Below are positions 34,644 through 42,248 of a DNA stretch of 64,000 nucleotides, piece after piece. The number at the start of each line of letters is the position of its first letter. The first letter of the stretch is position 1. The notes under the pieces were generated by a model. It searched no databases. It was given only the letters and a program-made list of their open reading frames with translations, and was not told the DNA's origin. Source of the stretch: Eutrophocola sp964629325 (lineage in GTDB: Bacteria > Pseudomonadota > Gammaproteobacteria > Pseudomonadales > Pseudohongiellaceae); contig CAZVSC010000007.1 in NCBI GenBank assembly GCA_964629325.1, positions 14,318 to 78,317 on the forward strand, in the 5' to 3' direction. The position numbers and the translations under genes were made by a program.

Positions 34644-34800
34644 CCTTGTTCCTTGTTCCTTGTNNNNNNNNNNNNNNNNNNNNNNNNNNNNNNNNNNNNN
34701 NNNNNNNNNNNNNNNNNNNNNNNNNNNNNNNNNNNNNNNNNNNNNNNNNNNNNNNNNNNNNNNCCTTGTTCCTTGTTCCTTGTCCCTTGTTCCCTTTGTC
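34644..34800. repeat. 7-bp tandem repeat array with 100-N gap inside
   Basis: CCTTGTT repeats at 34644-34663 and again at 34764-34800 (with CCTTGTC variants), same direction and same phase on both sides of the 100 N (34664-34763). The gap is therefore most likely an unresolved longer array of the same unit. The repeat lies between the esterase start and rnfD. Confidence 0.85.
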
Positions 34801-34872
34801 AATCATACGTGGATTCCCGCGACCGGCCAATTTGGGTGATGCCTCCCGGGCAAGCTGGTAACATGCGCGGGC

Positions 34873-35889
34873 ATGACCCTGGCCACCCTGCTGTTCTCCC
34901 GTAAGGCGCCCATGACCACACCGCAAATCATGGCGCTGGTCCTGGCGGCCGCTGTACCGGGCATCATCGCCATGACCCTCTGGTTCGGCCCGGGCACCCT
35001 GATCAATATCGCCTGGCTCATCCTGTGCGCCCTCCTGCTGGAAGCCATCGTCCTCAAAATGCGTCACCGCCCTGTGATGCCCGCCCTGAAGGATTTCAGC
35101 GCTGCGGTCACTGCCCTGCTGCTAGCCCTGTCGATGCCGCCTGCCGCCCCCTGGTGGACTGGTCTCATCGGCGTCTTTTTCGCCATCGTCATTGCCAAGC
35201 AACTGTACGGCGGTCTCGGCAGCAATCCGTTCAATCCCGCCATGGTCGGCTACGCGGTCCTGCTCATCGCCTTTCCTCAGACCATGACCAGCTGGTTCCT
35301 GCCGCACAATGGCGCAGGCCTCGCCGATACCCTTGCCCGCTTTCTCGGCAATGCGACCGATGCCATGGACGCCTATACCGGCGCCACGGCACTCGACCGC
35401 TTCAAGCTGGAGCGCGGCGGCATGACGGTCAGTGAATTCGTTGCCGGCAATCCTCTCTACGGCACGCTGTCCGGTGCCGGCTGGGAATGGGTGAACATCG
35501 CTTTCCTCGGCGGCGGACTCTACCTGCTCTACCGGCGCATCATCACGTGGCACATCCCGGTTACCCTGCTGGCCGCCATGACATTACTGTCACTGGTCTT
35601 CTACGACGGCGGCAGTTCGGCCAGCCACGGCTCCCCGGTCTTCCACCTGTTCGGCGGCGCCGCCATGCTCGGCGCCTTCTTCATCGCCACCGATCCCGTG
35701 TCGGGCCCATCAACCACTACCGGCAAACTCTGGTACGGCGCCCTCATCGGCATACTTCTGTATTGCATACGCGTTTGGGGCAGCTATCCCGACGGTGTTG
35801 CCTTCGCCGTGCTGCTGGCAAACTTCGCCGCACCGGCCATCGATCAGTTCGTGCACATCGCGCAAAAAGGCAGCAACCATGCCGGATAG
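34873..35889 (+). CDS. rnfD: Rnf electron transport complex subunit D
   Basis: A 338-aa integral membrane subunit with about nine helices. The block IAKQLYGGLGSNPFNPAMVGYAVLLIAFP is the family signature. TGATAL (T169-L174) contains T172, expected to carry covalently bound FMN as in E. coli RsxD. DPVSGPSTTTGKLWYGALIG and YPDGVAFAVLLAN close the protein. An in-frame stop at 34837 fixes the N-terminus near ATG 34873. No rnfC precedes it: about 70 non-coding bases and the heptamer array do. rnfG starts inside its end. Confidence 0.95.
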   Translation: MTLATLLFSRKAPMTTPQIMALVLAAAVPGIIAMTLWFGPGTLINIAWLILCALLLEAIVLKMRHRPVMPALKDFSAAVTALLLALSMPPAAPWWTGLIGVFFAIVIAKQLYGGLGSNPFNPAMVGYAVLLIAFPQTMTSWFLPHNGAGLADTLARFLGNATDAMDAYTGATALDRFKLERGGMTVSEFVAGNPLYGTLSGAGWEWVNIAFLGGGLYLLYRRIITWHIPVTLLAAMTLLSLVFYDGGSSASHGSPVFHLFGGAAMLGAFFIATDPVSGPSTTTGKLWYGALIGILLYCIRVWGSYPDGVAFAVLLANFAAPAIDQFVHIAQKGSNHAG

Positions 35890-36511
35890 GCAGCCAGTCA
35901 TCCTGAAAAGCAGTCTCGTGCTGGGCGGGTTTGCGCTGGTGGTCGCTGTCGTGCTGGCACTCGTCAACCTGGCCACTGCGGATCGCATCCTGGCGCAGCA
36001 ACTTGCCGCCGAACGGCGGGCGCTGGCAGAGGTGTTTCCGGCCACACTGCATGACAACGATTTGCTCACGGATGCCTTCACGCTGGCAACCGGCACTGCC
36101 ATGCTGGAATTGACGAACGATCGCCCGGGCTATGTCGCCACCAGGGATGGTCTTTTCGCGGGCGTCATCCTGCCGGTGGAAGCCCACGACGGCTACAGCG
36201 GTGACATCCGCCTGCTGGTCGGTATACTGGCCAGCGGCAGTGTGACCGGCGTGCGGGTTCTCGAACACCGCGAGACTCCCGGCCTCGGCGACAAGATCGA
36301 CATCGAGGTCGATGACTGGATTCTCGCCTTCAATGGCAGGACGCTTGGCAACCCGCCGCCCCCGCGCTGGCAGGTGGTGAAGGACGGTGGTGAATTCGAC
36401 CAGCTCACCGGTGCCACGGTGACGCCACGCGCTGTCGTCAATGCCGTGCGCAGGGCGCTGCAATTTTTTGAACAGAACCGGGCTCTTTGGGCAAACCGCG
36501 ATGCAGACTGA
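35879..36511 (+). CDS. rnfG: Rnf electron transport complex subunit G
   Basis: A 210-aa protein with one N-terminal membrane helix (LVLGGFALVVAVVLALVNLAT) and a periplasmic FMN-binding domain. The flavin motif DQLTGATVTPRAVVNAV has T180 as the residue for covalent FMN. It overlaps the rnfD end by 11 bases and the rnfE start by 11, showing tight coupling. Length matches E. coli RsxG. Confidence 0.95.
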   Translation: MPDRQPVILKSSLVLGGFALVVAVVLALVNLATADRILAQQLAAERRALAEVFPATLHDNDLLTDAFTLATGTAMLELTNDRPGYVATRDGLFAGVILPVEAHDGYSGDIRLLVGILASGSVTGVRVLEHRETPGLGDKIDIEVDDWILAFNGRTLGNPPPPRWQVVKDGGEFDQLTGATVTPRAVVNAVRRALQFFEQNRALWANRDAD

Positions 36512-37196
36512 CTTCAGGCAGATCACTTACCAGGGGCTGTGGGGCAGCAACGCCGCACTGGTGCAACTGCTGGGCTTGTGTCCGCTGCTGGCGGTGAGCA
36601 ACTCGGCCGTCAACGCCCTGGGACTTGGTCTCGCCACCATCCTGGTCCTGGCAGGATCCAACACCCTGGTATCCCTGGGCCGGCATGCCCTGGTACCGGC
36701 CATCCGCCTGCCGGTGTTCGTGCTCATCATTGCCGGTTTCACCACCTGCGCCGAATTGCTGCTGCGCGCCTATGCCATCGAGCTGTACCAGGCGCTGGGC
36801 ATCTTTATTCCATTGATCGTCACTAACTGCACCATCCTTGGCCGCGCGGAAGCCTTTGCCTCGAAGAACCCGTTGCTGCCATCCTTCATCGACGGCCTGA
36901 TGACCGGGTTTGGCTTTGCCGCGGTACTGCTTGTCCTGGGCATCCTGCGGGAACTGGCTGGCACCGGCGCCGTGTTCGCCAACATGGACCGGCTGCTGCC
37001 GTTCGCCGGCAACCCGGAACTGGTGGTGTTCACCACGGACTCGCCGTTCCTGCTGGCCATCCTGCCGCCGGGAGCGTTTTTGTTCATGGGCTTCCTGATC
37101 GCCCTGAAGAACGTGCTGGACAGGCAGCTGGCCAGGCCGGCTGCAGCGCCAGAGCCCGTCGCACCGGGCAGCAAGCGGGTCAGAGTGACCGGGTGA
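36501..37196 (+). CDS. rnfE: Rnf electron transport complex subunit E
   Basis: A 231-aa integral membrane subunit, homologous to RnfA in its six-helix plan. LWGSNAALVQLLGLCPLLAVSNSAVNALGLG and LGIFIPLIVTNCTILGRAEAFA hold the two conserved cysteines. The C-terminal tail (RPAAAPEPVAPGSKRV) is Pro/Ala-rich. The start at MQTDFRQITYQGLWG (36501) agrees with the family. Confidence 0.95.
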   Translation: MQTDFRQITYQGLWGSNAALVQLLGLCPLLAVSNSAVNALGLGLATILVLAGSNTLVSLGRHALVPAIRLPVFVLIIAGFTTCAELLLRAYAIELYQALGIFIPLIVTNCTILGRAEAFASKNPLLPSFIDGLMTGFGFAAVLLVLGILRELAGTGAVFANMDRLLPFAGNPELVVFTTDSPFLLAILPPGAFLFMGFLIALKNVLDRQLARPAAAPEPVAPGSKRVRVTG

Positions 37197-37203
37197 CCAC
37201 TTC

Positions 37204-37839
37204 GTGAACAAGGAAAAACGCACCGAGATTTTTCATCGCCTGCGCGATGAAAACCCCACCCCCACCACCGAGCTTCAGTACGACTCACCGTTTGAATTGC
37301 TGATCGCCGTCATGCTGTCGGCCCAGGCCACCGATGTCAGCGTCAACAAGGCCACTGAAAAACTGTTCCCCGTCGCCAACACACCAGCCGCCATTTATGC
37401 ACTGGGTGAGAACAAGCTGAAGAATTACATCAAGACCATCGGCCTGTTCAACACCAAGGCGAAGAACGTCATCAAGACCTGCAAAATCCTCATCGAGGAA
37501 CACGACTCACAGGTGCCGAACACCCGCGAGGCGCTCGAGGCCCTGCCCGGCGTCGGCCGCAAGACCGCCAACGTCGTGCTCAATACCGCGTTCAGGGAAA
37601 AGGCCATGGCCGTGGACACGCACATCTTTCGCGTATCCAACCGCACCGGCATCGCGCCGGGCAAGAATGTACTGGAAGTGGAAAAGAAACTGATGAAGTT
37701 CGTGCCGGACGAGTTTTTACTCGATGCCCACCACTGGCTCATCCTGCATGGAAGATATACGTGTATAGCCAGAAAACCACGCTGCGGCAGTTGCGTGATT
37801 TCAGACCTGTGCGAGTACAGGAAAAAGGAATTGGATTAA
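37204..37839 (+). CDS. nth: endonuclease III
   Basis: A 211-aa DNA glycosylase/AP lyase for oxidised pyrimidines. The helix-hairpin-helix LPGVGRKTANVVL holds catalytic K120, and D138 follows at the E. coli position. The C-terminal [4Fe-4S] loop C-x6-C-x2-C-x5-C (CIARKPRCGSCVISDLC) is complete. The start is GTG at 37204, 7 bases after rnfE, so it is the last gene of the rnf transcript, as in other gammaproteobacteria. Confidence 0.97.
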   Translation: MNKEKRTEIFHRLRDENPTPTTELQYDSPFELLIAVMLSAQATDVSVNKATEKLFPVANTPAAIYALGENKLKNYIKTIGLFNTKAKNVIKTCKILIEEHDSQVPNTREALEALPGVGRKTANVVLNTAFREKAMAVDTHIFRVSNRTGIAPGKNVLEVEKKLMKFVPDEFLLDAHHWLILHGRYTCIARKPRCGSCVISDLCEYRKKELD

Positions 37840-37842
37840 AAC

Positions 37843-37927
37843 GTCGGATGGCGGCACTGCGTGCCTTATCCGACCTACATTATGAATGTAAAATATTGCA
37901 GGTCGGATGTGCGAAGCGACATCCGAC
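37843..37927. repeat. pair of enteric-style REP palindromes
   Basis: GTCGGAT ... ATCCGAC (37843-37874) with CCTTATCCGACCTAC, and GTCGGATGT ... ACATCCGAC (37902-37927) in the opposite orientation, separated by an AT-rich 27 bases. This is the arrangement of a two-REP BIME between convergent genes (nth and argG). Confidence 0.75.
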
Positions 37928-38009
37928 AAAGCAATCGCACAAGGCCCCGGGGCGACCTGAACGAGTTTATTCCAGCCAGCCCGAGCGCAGCAGCGACTGC
38001 GTTTATACC

Positions 38010-39227
38010 CTACTTCTTGGACCGCTTGCTGGCCGCTGTACGCAACCTGAGTGCGTTGAGCTTGATGAAGCCTTCCGCATCCTTCTGGTTGTAGGCGCCG
38101 GCGTCGTCCTCGAATGTCGCTACTTTTTCATCGAAGAGCGAGTCGGACGCGGATTCACGGCCCACGACGATGACGTTGCCTTTATACAGCTTCACGCGCA
38201 CCTTGCCGTTGACGTGTTCCTGGGACTCGTCGATCAGGCCCTGCAGGGCGACACGCTCGGGCGACCACCAGTAGCCGTTGTAGACCAGCGAGGCGTAGCG
38301 CGGCATCAGCTCGTCCTTCAGGTGGGCCAGTTCACGGTCCAGGGTCAGCGATTCGATGGCGCGATGGGCCGGCAGCATGATGAAGCCGCCGGGCGTTTCA
38401 TAGCAGCCGCGTGATTTCATGCCGACGTAACGGTTTTCCACGATGTCGGTGCGACCGATGCCGTTTTCGCCGCCCACCTTGTTGAGGTAGGTCAGCACTT
38501 CCGCCGGGGACATCTTCTTGCCGTCGATGGCGACGATGTCGCCTTTCACGTAATCCAGTTCCAGGTAGGTTGCCTTGTCCGGCGCCGCTTCCGGCGAGAC
38601 GGTCCACAGCCACATGTTCTCTTCCGGCTCGGCAGCCGGGTCTTCCAGGATGCCGCCCTCGTAAGAGATATGCAGCAGGTTGGCGTCCATGGAGTAAGGC
38701 GACTGCGTGCCGCGCTTCTGCTCCACCGGGATATTGTGCTCGGCACAGTAGGCCATCAATTTTTCGCGCGAGGTCAGGTCCCATTCACGCCATGGGGCGA
38801 TGATCTTCACGCCCGGCATGAGGGCGTAGGCGCCCAGCTCGAAACGGACCTGGTCGTTACCCTTGCCGGTGGCGCCGTGGGCGATGGCGTCGGCACCGGT
38901 CTCTTTGGCGATCTCCACCAGCCGCTTGGCGATCAGCGGACGCGCGATGGAGGTGCCCAGCAGGTATTCGCCTTCATAGATGGTGTTGGCGCGGAACATG
39001 GGGAAAACGTAGTCGCGCACGAACTCCTCGCGAATGTCCTCGACGTAGATTTCCTTCACGCCGAGGGCCTCGGCCTTGGCGCGCGCAGGCTCCACTTCCT
39101 TGCCCTGGCCGAGGTCGGCGGTAAACGTCACCACCTCGCAGTTGTAGGTATCCATCAGCCATTTCACGATCACGGAGGTGTCGAGCCCCCCTGAATAGGC
39201 CAGTACGACTTTCTTGATATCGGACAT
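38010..39227 (-). CDS. argG: argininosuccinate synthase
   Basis: A 405-aa enzyme joining citrulline and aspartate with ATP in arginine synthesis. The PP-loop AYSGGLDTS (residues 10-18), the GATGKGNDQVRFE segment, SPYSMDANLLHISYEGG and the C-terminal SLFDEKVATFEDDAGAYNQKDAEGFI are typical. argF and argD, two further arginine genes, lie at the other end of the window. It is convergent with nth. Confidence 0.97.
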   Translation of the reverse strand: MSDIKKVVLAYSGGLDTSVIVKWLMDTYNCEVVTFTADLGQGKEVEPARAKAEALGVKEIYVEDIREEFVRDYVFPMFRANTIYEGEYLLGTSIARPLIAKRLVEIAKETGADAIAHGATGKGNDQVRFELGAYALMPGVKIIAPWREWDLTSREKLMAYCAEHNIPVEQKRGTQSPYSMDANLLHISYEGGILEDPAAEPEENMWLWTVSPEAAPDKATYLELDYVKGDIVAIDGKKMSPAEVLTYLNKVGGENGIGRTDIVENRYVGMKSRGCYETPGGFIMLPAHRAIESLTLDRELAHLKDELMPRYASLVYNGYWWSPERVALQGLIDESQEHVNGKVRVKLYKGNVIVVGRESASDSLFDEKVATFEDDAGAYNQKDAEGFIKLNALRLRTAASKRSKK

Positions 39228-39246
39228 CGGTTTTTCCTGCTCTGAA

Positions 39247-39270
39247 AATGGGGTCAGAGACCTATTAAAA
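39247..39270 (+). repeat. GGGGTCA-type dispersed repeat, copy 2
   Basis: GGGGTCAGAGACCTATTAA lies just upstream of argG and downstream of nothing on that strand. It differs by two bases from copy 1 at 29680-29700. Confidence 0.6.
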
Positions 39271-39388
39271 GGGCGGTATTGTACCCGCGCGCTGTCAAAT
39301 TGCGAAATAGTCCACTGAGGGCGCGGTTCGGCCAGTTCCTGCTATAATCTGCCGCCATTGACAGCCAGGACCCGTCGGGAACCGCGAT

Positions 39389-40423
39389 TTGACTCAGGAA
39401 ATCACCCTCACCAGGCCAGACGACTGGCACCTGCATCTGCGCGACGGCCCCTTCCTGACCGATACAGTCGCCCACACCGCCCGCTACATGGGCCGCGCCA
39501 TCATCATGCCGAATCTGGCGCCGCCAGTGATCACCACGGCCGACGCCCTGGCCTACCGCCAGCGCATCCAGGACCAGGTGCCGGCGGGCAGCAGTTTCCA
39601 GCCCCTGATGACCCTGTACCTCACGGATAACACAGCCCCGGAAGAAATCGCCGCAGCCAGGGCCAGCGGTCATGTCTACGGCGTCAAACTCTACCCCGCA
39701 GGCGCCACCACCAATTCTGATTTTGGCGTAACCGACATCAGGAAAACGCACAATGTCCTGGCCGCCATGAGCGAGCACGGCATGCCGCTGCTGGTGCATG
39801 GCGAGGTTACCCGCAGCGAGATCGATATCTATGACCGCGAAAAGACGTTTATTGACGAGGTCCTCGAACCCCTGCACGCACAATTCCCGGCGCTGAAAAT
39901 CGTCTTCGAACACATCACTACGCGGGATGCCGCGCAGTTCGTGCTGGATGCAGGCGACAATATCGGCGCCACCATCACGCCGCAGCACCTGATGTTCAAC
40001 CGCAACCACATGCTGGTGGGCGGCATTCGCCCCCACTACTACTGCCTGCCGATCCTCAAGCGCAACACGCACCAGCAGGCGCTGTTGGATGCGGTGGCCG
40101 GCGGCTCGAAAAAACTGTTCCTGGGCACCGACTCTGCACCGCACGCCCAGGACGCCAAGGAGAACGCCTGCGGCTGCGCCGGTTGTTTTTCCGCCCACGC
40201 CGCGCTGGAACTGTATGCCGGCGTGTTCGACGAGCTCGGCCTCCTCGACAAGCTGGAAGCCTTTGCCAGCTTCAACGGTGCGGACTTCTACGGCCTGCCC
40301 AGGAACACTGACACGGTGACCCTGCGCAGGAAACCCTGGCAAGTGCCGGACACCTACAAGCTTGGCCACAAACAGATCGTGCCGCTCAATGCCGGCGTCG
40401 AGATGACCTGGTCCGTAACCTGA
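39389..40423 (+). CDS. pyrC: dihydroorotase
   Basis: A 344-aa zinc enzyme closing N-carbamoyl-aspartate to dihydroorotate in pyrimidine synthesis. The metal motif DWHLHLRDG, the carbamylated lysine region YGVKLYPAGATTNS, then LVHGEV, FEHITT and the flexible TDSAPH loop are present. The start is TTG at 39389 (TTG ACT CAG GAA), which matches the family's short N-terminus; no nearer ATG fits. rnt follows 20 bases on. Confidence 0.96.
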   Translation: MTQEITLTRPDDWHLHLRDGPFLTDTVAHTARYMGRAIIMPNLAPPVITTADALAYRQRIQDQVPAGSSFQPLMTLYLTDNTAPEEIAAARASGHVYGVKLYPAGATTNSDFGVTDIRKTHNVLAAMSEHGMPLLVHGEVTRSEIDIYDREKTFIDEVLEPLHAQFPALKIVFEHITTRDAAQFVLDAGDNIGATITPQHLMFNRNHMLVGGIRPHYYCLPILKRNTHQQALLDAVAGGSKKLFLGTDSAPHAQDAKENACGCAGCFSAHAALELYAGVFDELGLLDKLEAFASFNGADFYGLPRNTDTVTLRRKPWQVPDTYKLGHKQIVPLNAGVEMTWSVT

Positions 40424-40443
40424 CGCAAACACCCCGCAGTACC

Positions 40444-41124
40444 ATGCCTGACAAAAAGACTGAAGAGACAACCGGCAAGGAAAAGGCCGATTCACCACTG
40501 GCCAACCGTTTTCGCGGTTTCCTGCCCGTCGTGGTGGACGTTGAATGCGGCGGCTTCAACAACCAGACCGACGCCATCCTGGAGATTGCCGCGGTCACCG
40601 TCGGCATGGATGAAAACGGCCTCCTGCGGCCCGAGGACACCTGGTTCTTCCGCGTCCAGCCTTTTCCCGGCGCCAACCTGGAAGAATCCGCACTGAAATT
40701 CACCGGCATCGACCCGCACCATCCGCTGCGCATCGCCCACGAGGAGCCGGAAGTATTTCGCGAGTTGTTCAAGAACATCCGCAAGAAAATGAAAGCAGAA
40801 AACTGCACCCGCGCCATCCTCGTCGGCCACAACGCCCATTTCGATCACGGTTTCGTCAATGCCGCCGCCGAGCGCAACAGCATGAAGCGCAATCCCTTCC
40901 ATCCCTTTTCCAGCCTCGACACCGCCTCGATGAGCGCTCTCGCCTTCGGCCAGACCGTGCTTTCACGCGCCTGCGAGGCGGCGGGCATCGACTTCAGCAA
41001 CGAAGAGGCGCATTCGGCGCGCTACGATGCTGAAAAGACCGCCGAGCTGTTCTGCTACATCATCAACCGCTGGCAGGCCCTTGGCGGCTGGCCCCTCGAC
41101 GCGGCACCCGCGCACGAAAAATAA
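40444..41124 (+). CDS. rnt: ribonuclease T
   Basis: A 226-aa DEDDh 3'-5' exonuclease that trims tRNA and other stable RNA ends. The first acid pair is in VVVDVECGGFNNQTDAILEIA. The motifs VGHNAHFDHGFVNAA and HSARYDAEKTAELF supply the remaining catalytic residues. It has a longer N-terminal tail (about 20 charged residues) than the E. coli enzyme. Order pyrC-rnt is as in Pseudomonas. Confidence 0.95.
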   Translation: MPDKKTEETTGKEKADSPLANRFRGFLPVVVDVECGGFNNQTDAILEIAAVTVGMDENGLLRPEDTWFFRVQPFPGANLEESALKFTGIDPHHPLRIAHEEPEVFRELFKNIRKKMKAENCTRAILVGHNAHFDHGFVNAAAERNSMKRNPFHPFSSLDTASMSALAFGQTVLSRACEAAGIDFSNEEAHSARYDAEKTAELFCYIINRWQALGGWPLDAAPAHEK

Positions 41125-41151
41125 GCAAGAATTGGTCATGCGGGAACGGGC

Positions 41152-41165
41152 TTGATCAAGGTCAA
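41152..41165 (+). promoter_or_regulatory. FNR/Anr box upstream of the universal stress gene
   Basis: TTGATCAAGGTCAA fits TTGAT-N4-ATCAA with one mismatch (G for A). A -10-like TAAAGT at 41188-41193 would place the box near -41.5 from a start at about 41200, a class II activator site. Confidence 0.7.
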
Positions 41166-41234
41166 TGCCGCCTGTGGCCGCGGACTCTAAAGTACCCCTG
41201 TAAACCAAAAACACACAGGTACGAGGAGTTTTAC

Positions 41235-42044
41235 ATGGCTATGGCTGCAAGCAGGAAAATCTTTGTCATCATCGACGCCACCCAGGAACAGCACCTGGCA
41301 CTGGAGCGGCTGATCATCACGTCCGAGATCAACGAGCCGAATTCCCACGTTCATCTGTTCATCAGTGTCGACCCGGAGCGGTCCAGTCTCGCAGCGGATA
41401 ACGACAACCTGTACCGTGATGATGCCTGGCTGAAGACCATCACCGACAAGCTCGATGCCGCCGGCGCCAAATACACCTACGAATTCTGCTGGTCCAACGA
41501 GTGGCAGAAGGCCGTACTGAAAAGCGCCCAGCGTTACCAGCCGGACCATATTTTCATGCCGGCTCCGCTTGGCAAGAAGGGGCTGTTCAGCAACGAGCAG
41601 TGGGCGCTGCTGCGTACGTCTGTCGCACCGATCTCCATCGTGCGCTCTACCGAAGTCAAGCCGCGCAAGAAACTGCTGGCCGCCATCAATATCCAGAAGC
41701 ATGACGATCCGGCCTACGCCAGGCTCAATGAAAAGATCCTGGCCAAGGGTCAGGAAGTGGCAGGCCACTACGGCGCCGATTTCTATGTGATCAATGCCTA
41801 CAAGGACAGCATGCATTTCCCCGACCGCCAGAAGATCATGAAATTGTCCGGCCTGCCGACCGACCGTGTGCATGTCGAGGAAGGCGACCCGGCCAGCGTG
41901 ATTTCACGCTACGCCAAGGAAATCGACGCCGACACTGTCCTGATCGGCACGATGGCCCGCCAGGGTGCCGCCGCCCTCATGCGCGGCAACACCTCCGAAA
42001 AGCTGTTGAGCAAGCTCGACCTCGACGTGATCGCGCTGTCATAA
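41235..42044 (+). CDS. tandem universal stress protein
   Basis: A 269-aa protein with two UspA-type Rossmann domains. The first (residues 1-140) is degenerate at its nucleotide site. The second ends with IGTMARQGAAALMRGNTSEKLLSKL, the G-2x-G-9x-G(S/T) ATP-binding pattern. The layout resembles UspE. The upstream FNR/Anr box suggests induction when oxygen is low, as for Usp genes in Pseudomonas. A good AGGAG site lies 8-9 bases before ATG 41235. Confidence 0.9.
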   Translation: MAMAASRKIFVIIDATQEQHLALERLIITSEINEPNSHVHLFISVDPERSSLAADNDNLYRDDAWLKTITDKLDAAGAKYTYEFCWSNEWQKAVLKSAQRYQPDHIFMPAPLGKKGLFSNEQWALLRTSVAPISIVRSTEVKPRKKLLAAINIQKHDDPAYARLNEKILAKGQEVAGHYGADFYVINAYKDSMHFPDRQKIMKLSGLPTDRVHVEEGDPASVISRYAKEIDADTVLIGTMARQGAAALMRGNTSEKLLSKLDLDVIALS

Positions 42045-42248
42045 ACAGCCCCTGCCGTACCCCCTTGGCGGGGCGGATGTTGCAGTCACCGCCCGGCCTT
42101 TTCACAATCCGCCAATACACCCCAACCCGGTTTATTGTAAAACTGGCAAATAGCTGATTTATTTAATAATATTTCTCCTTTGCGCCGTGACCCCCGGGGC
42201 CGGTAAAACAATAAAACAGTAAACCTGGTATAGGCACAGCGGCCCTGC

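Noticed and set aside
34664..34763. rnfC hidden completely in the gap
   Set aside because: The heptamer unit continues on both sides of the gap and about 70 non-coding bases precede rnfD, whereas rnfC normally abuts rnfD. It cannot be fully excluded without closing the gap.
34381..35067. Minus-strand frame with KEQGTRN-like repeats
   Set aside because: It is a translation of the heptamer array and N filler. The esterase begins at 34634 with a normal signal peptide.
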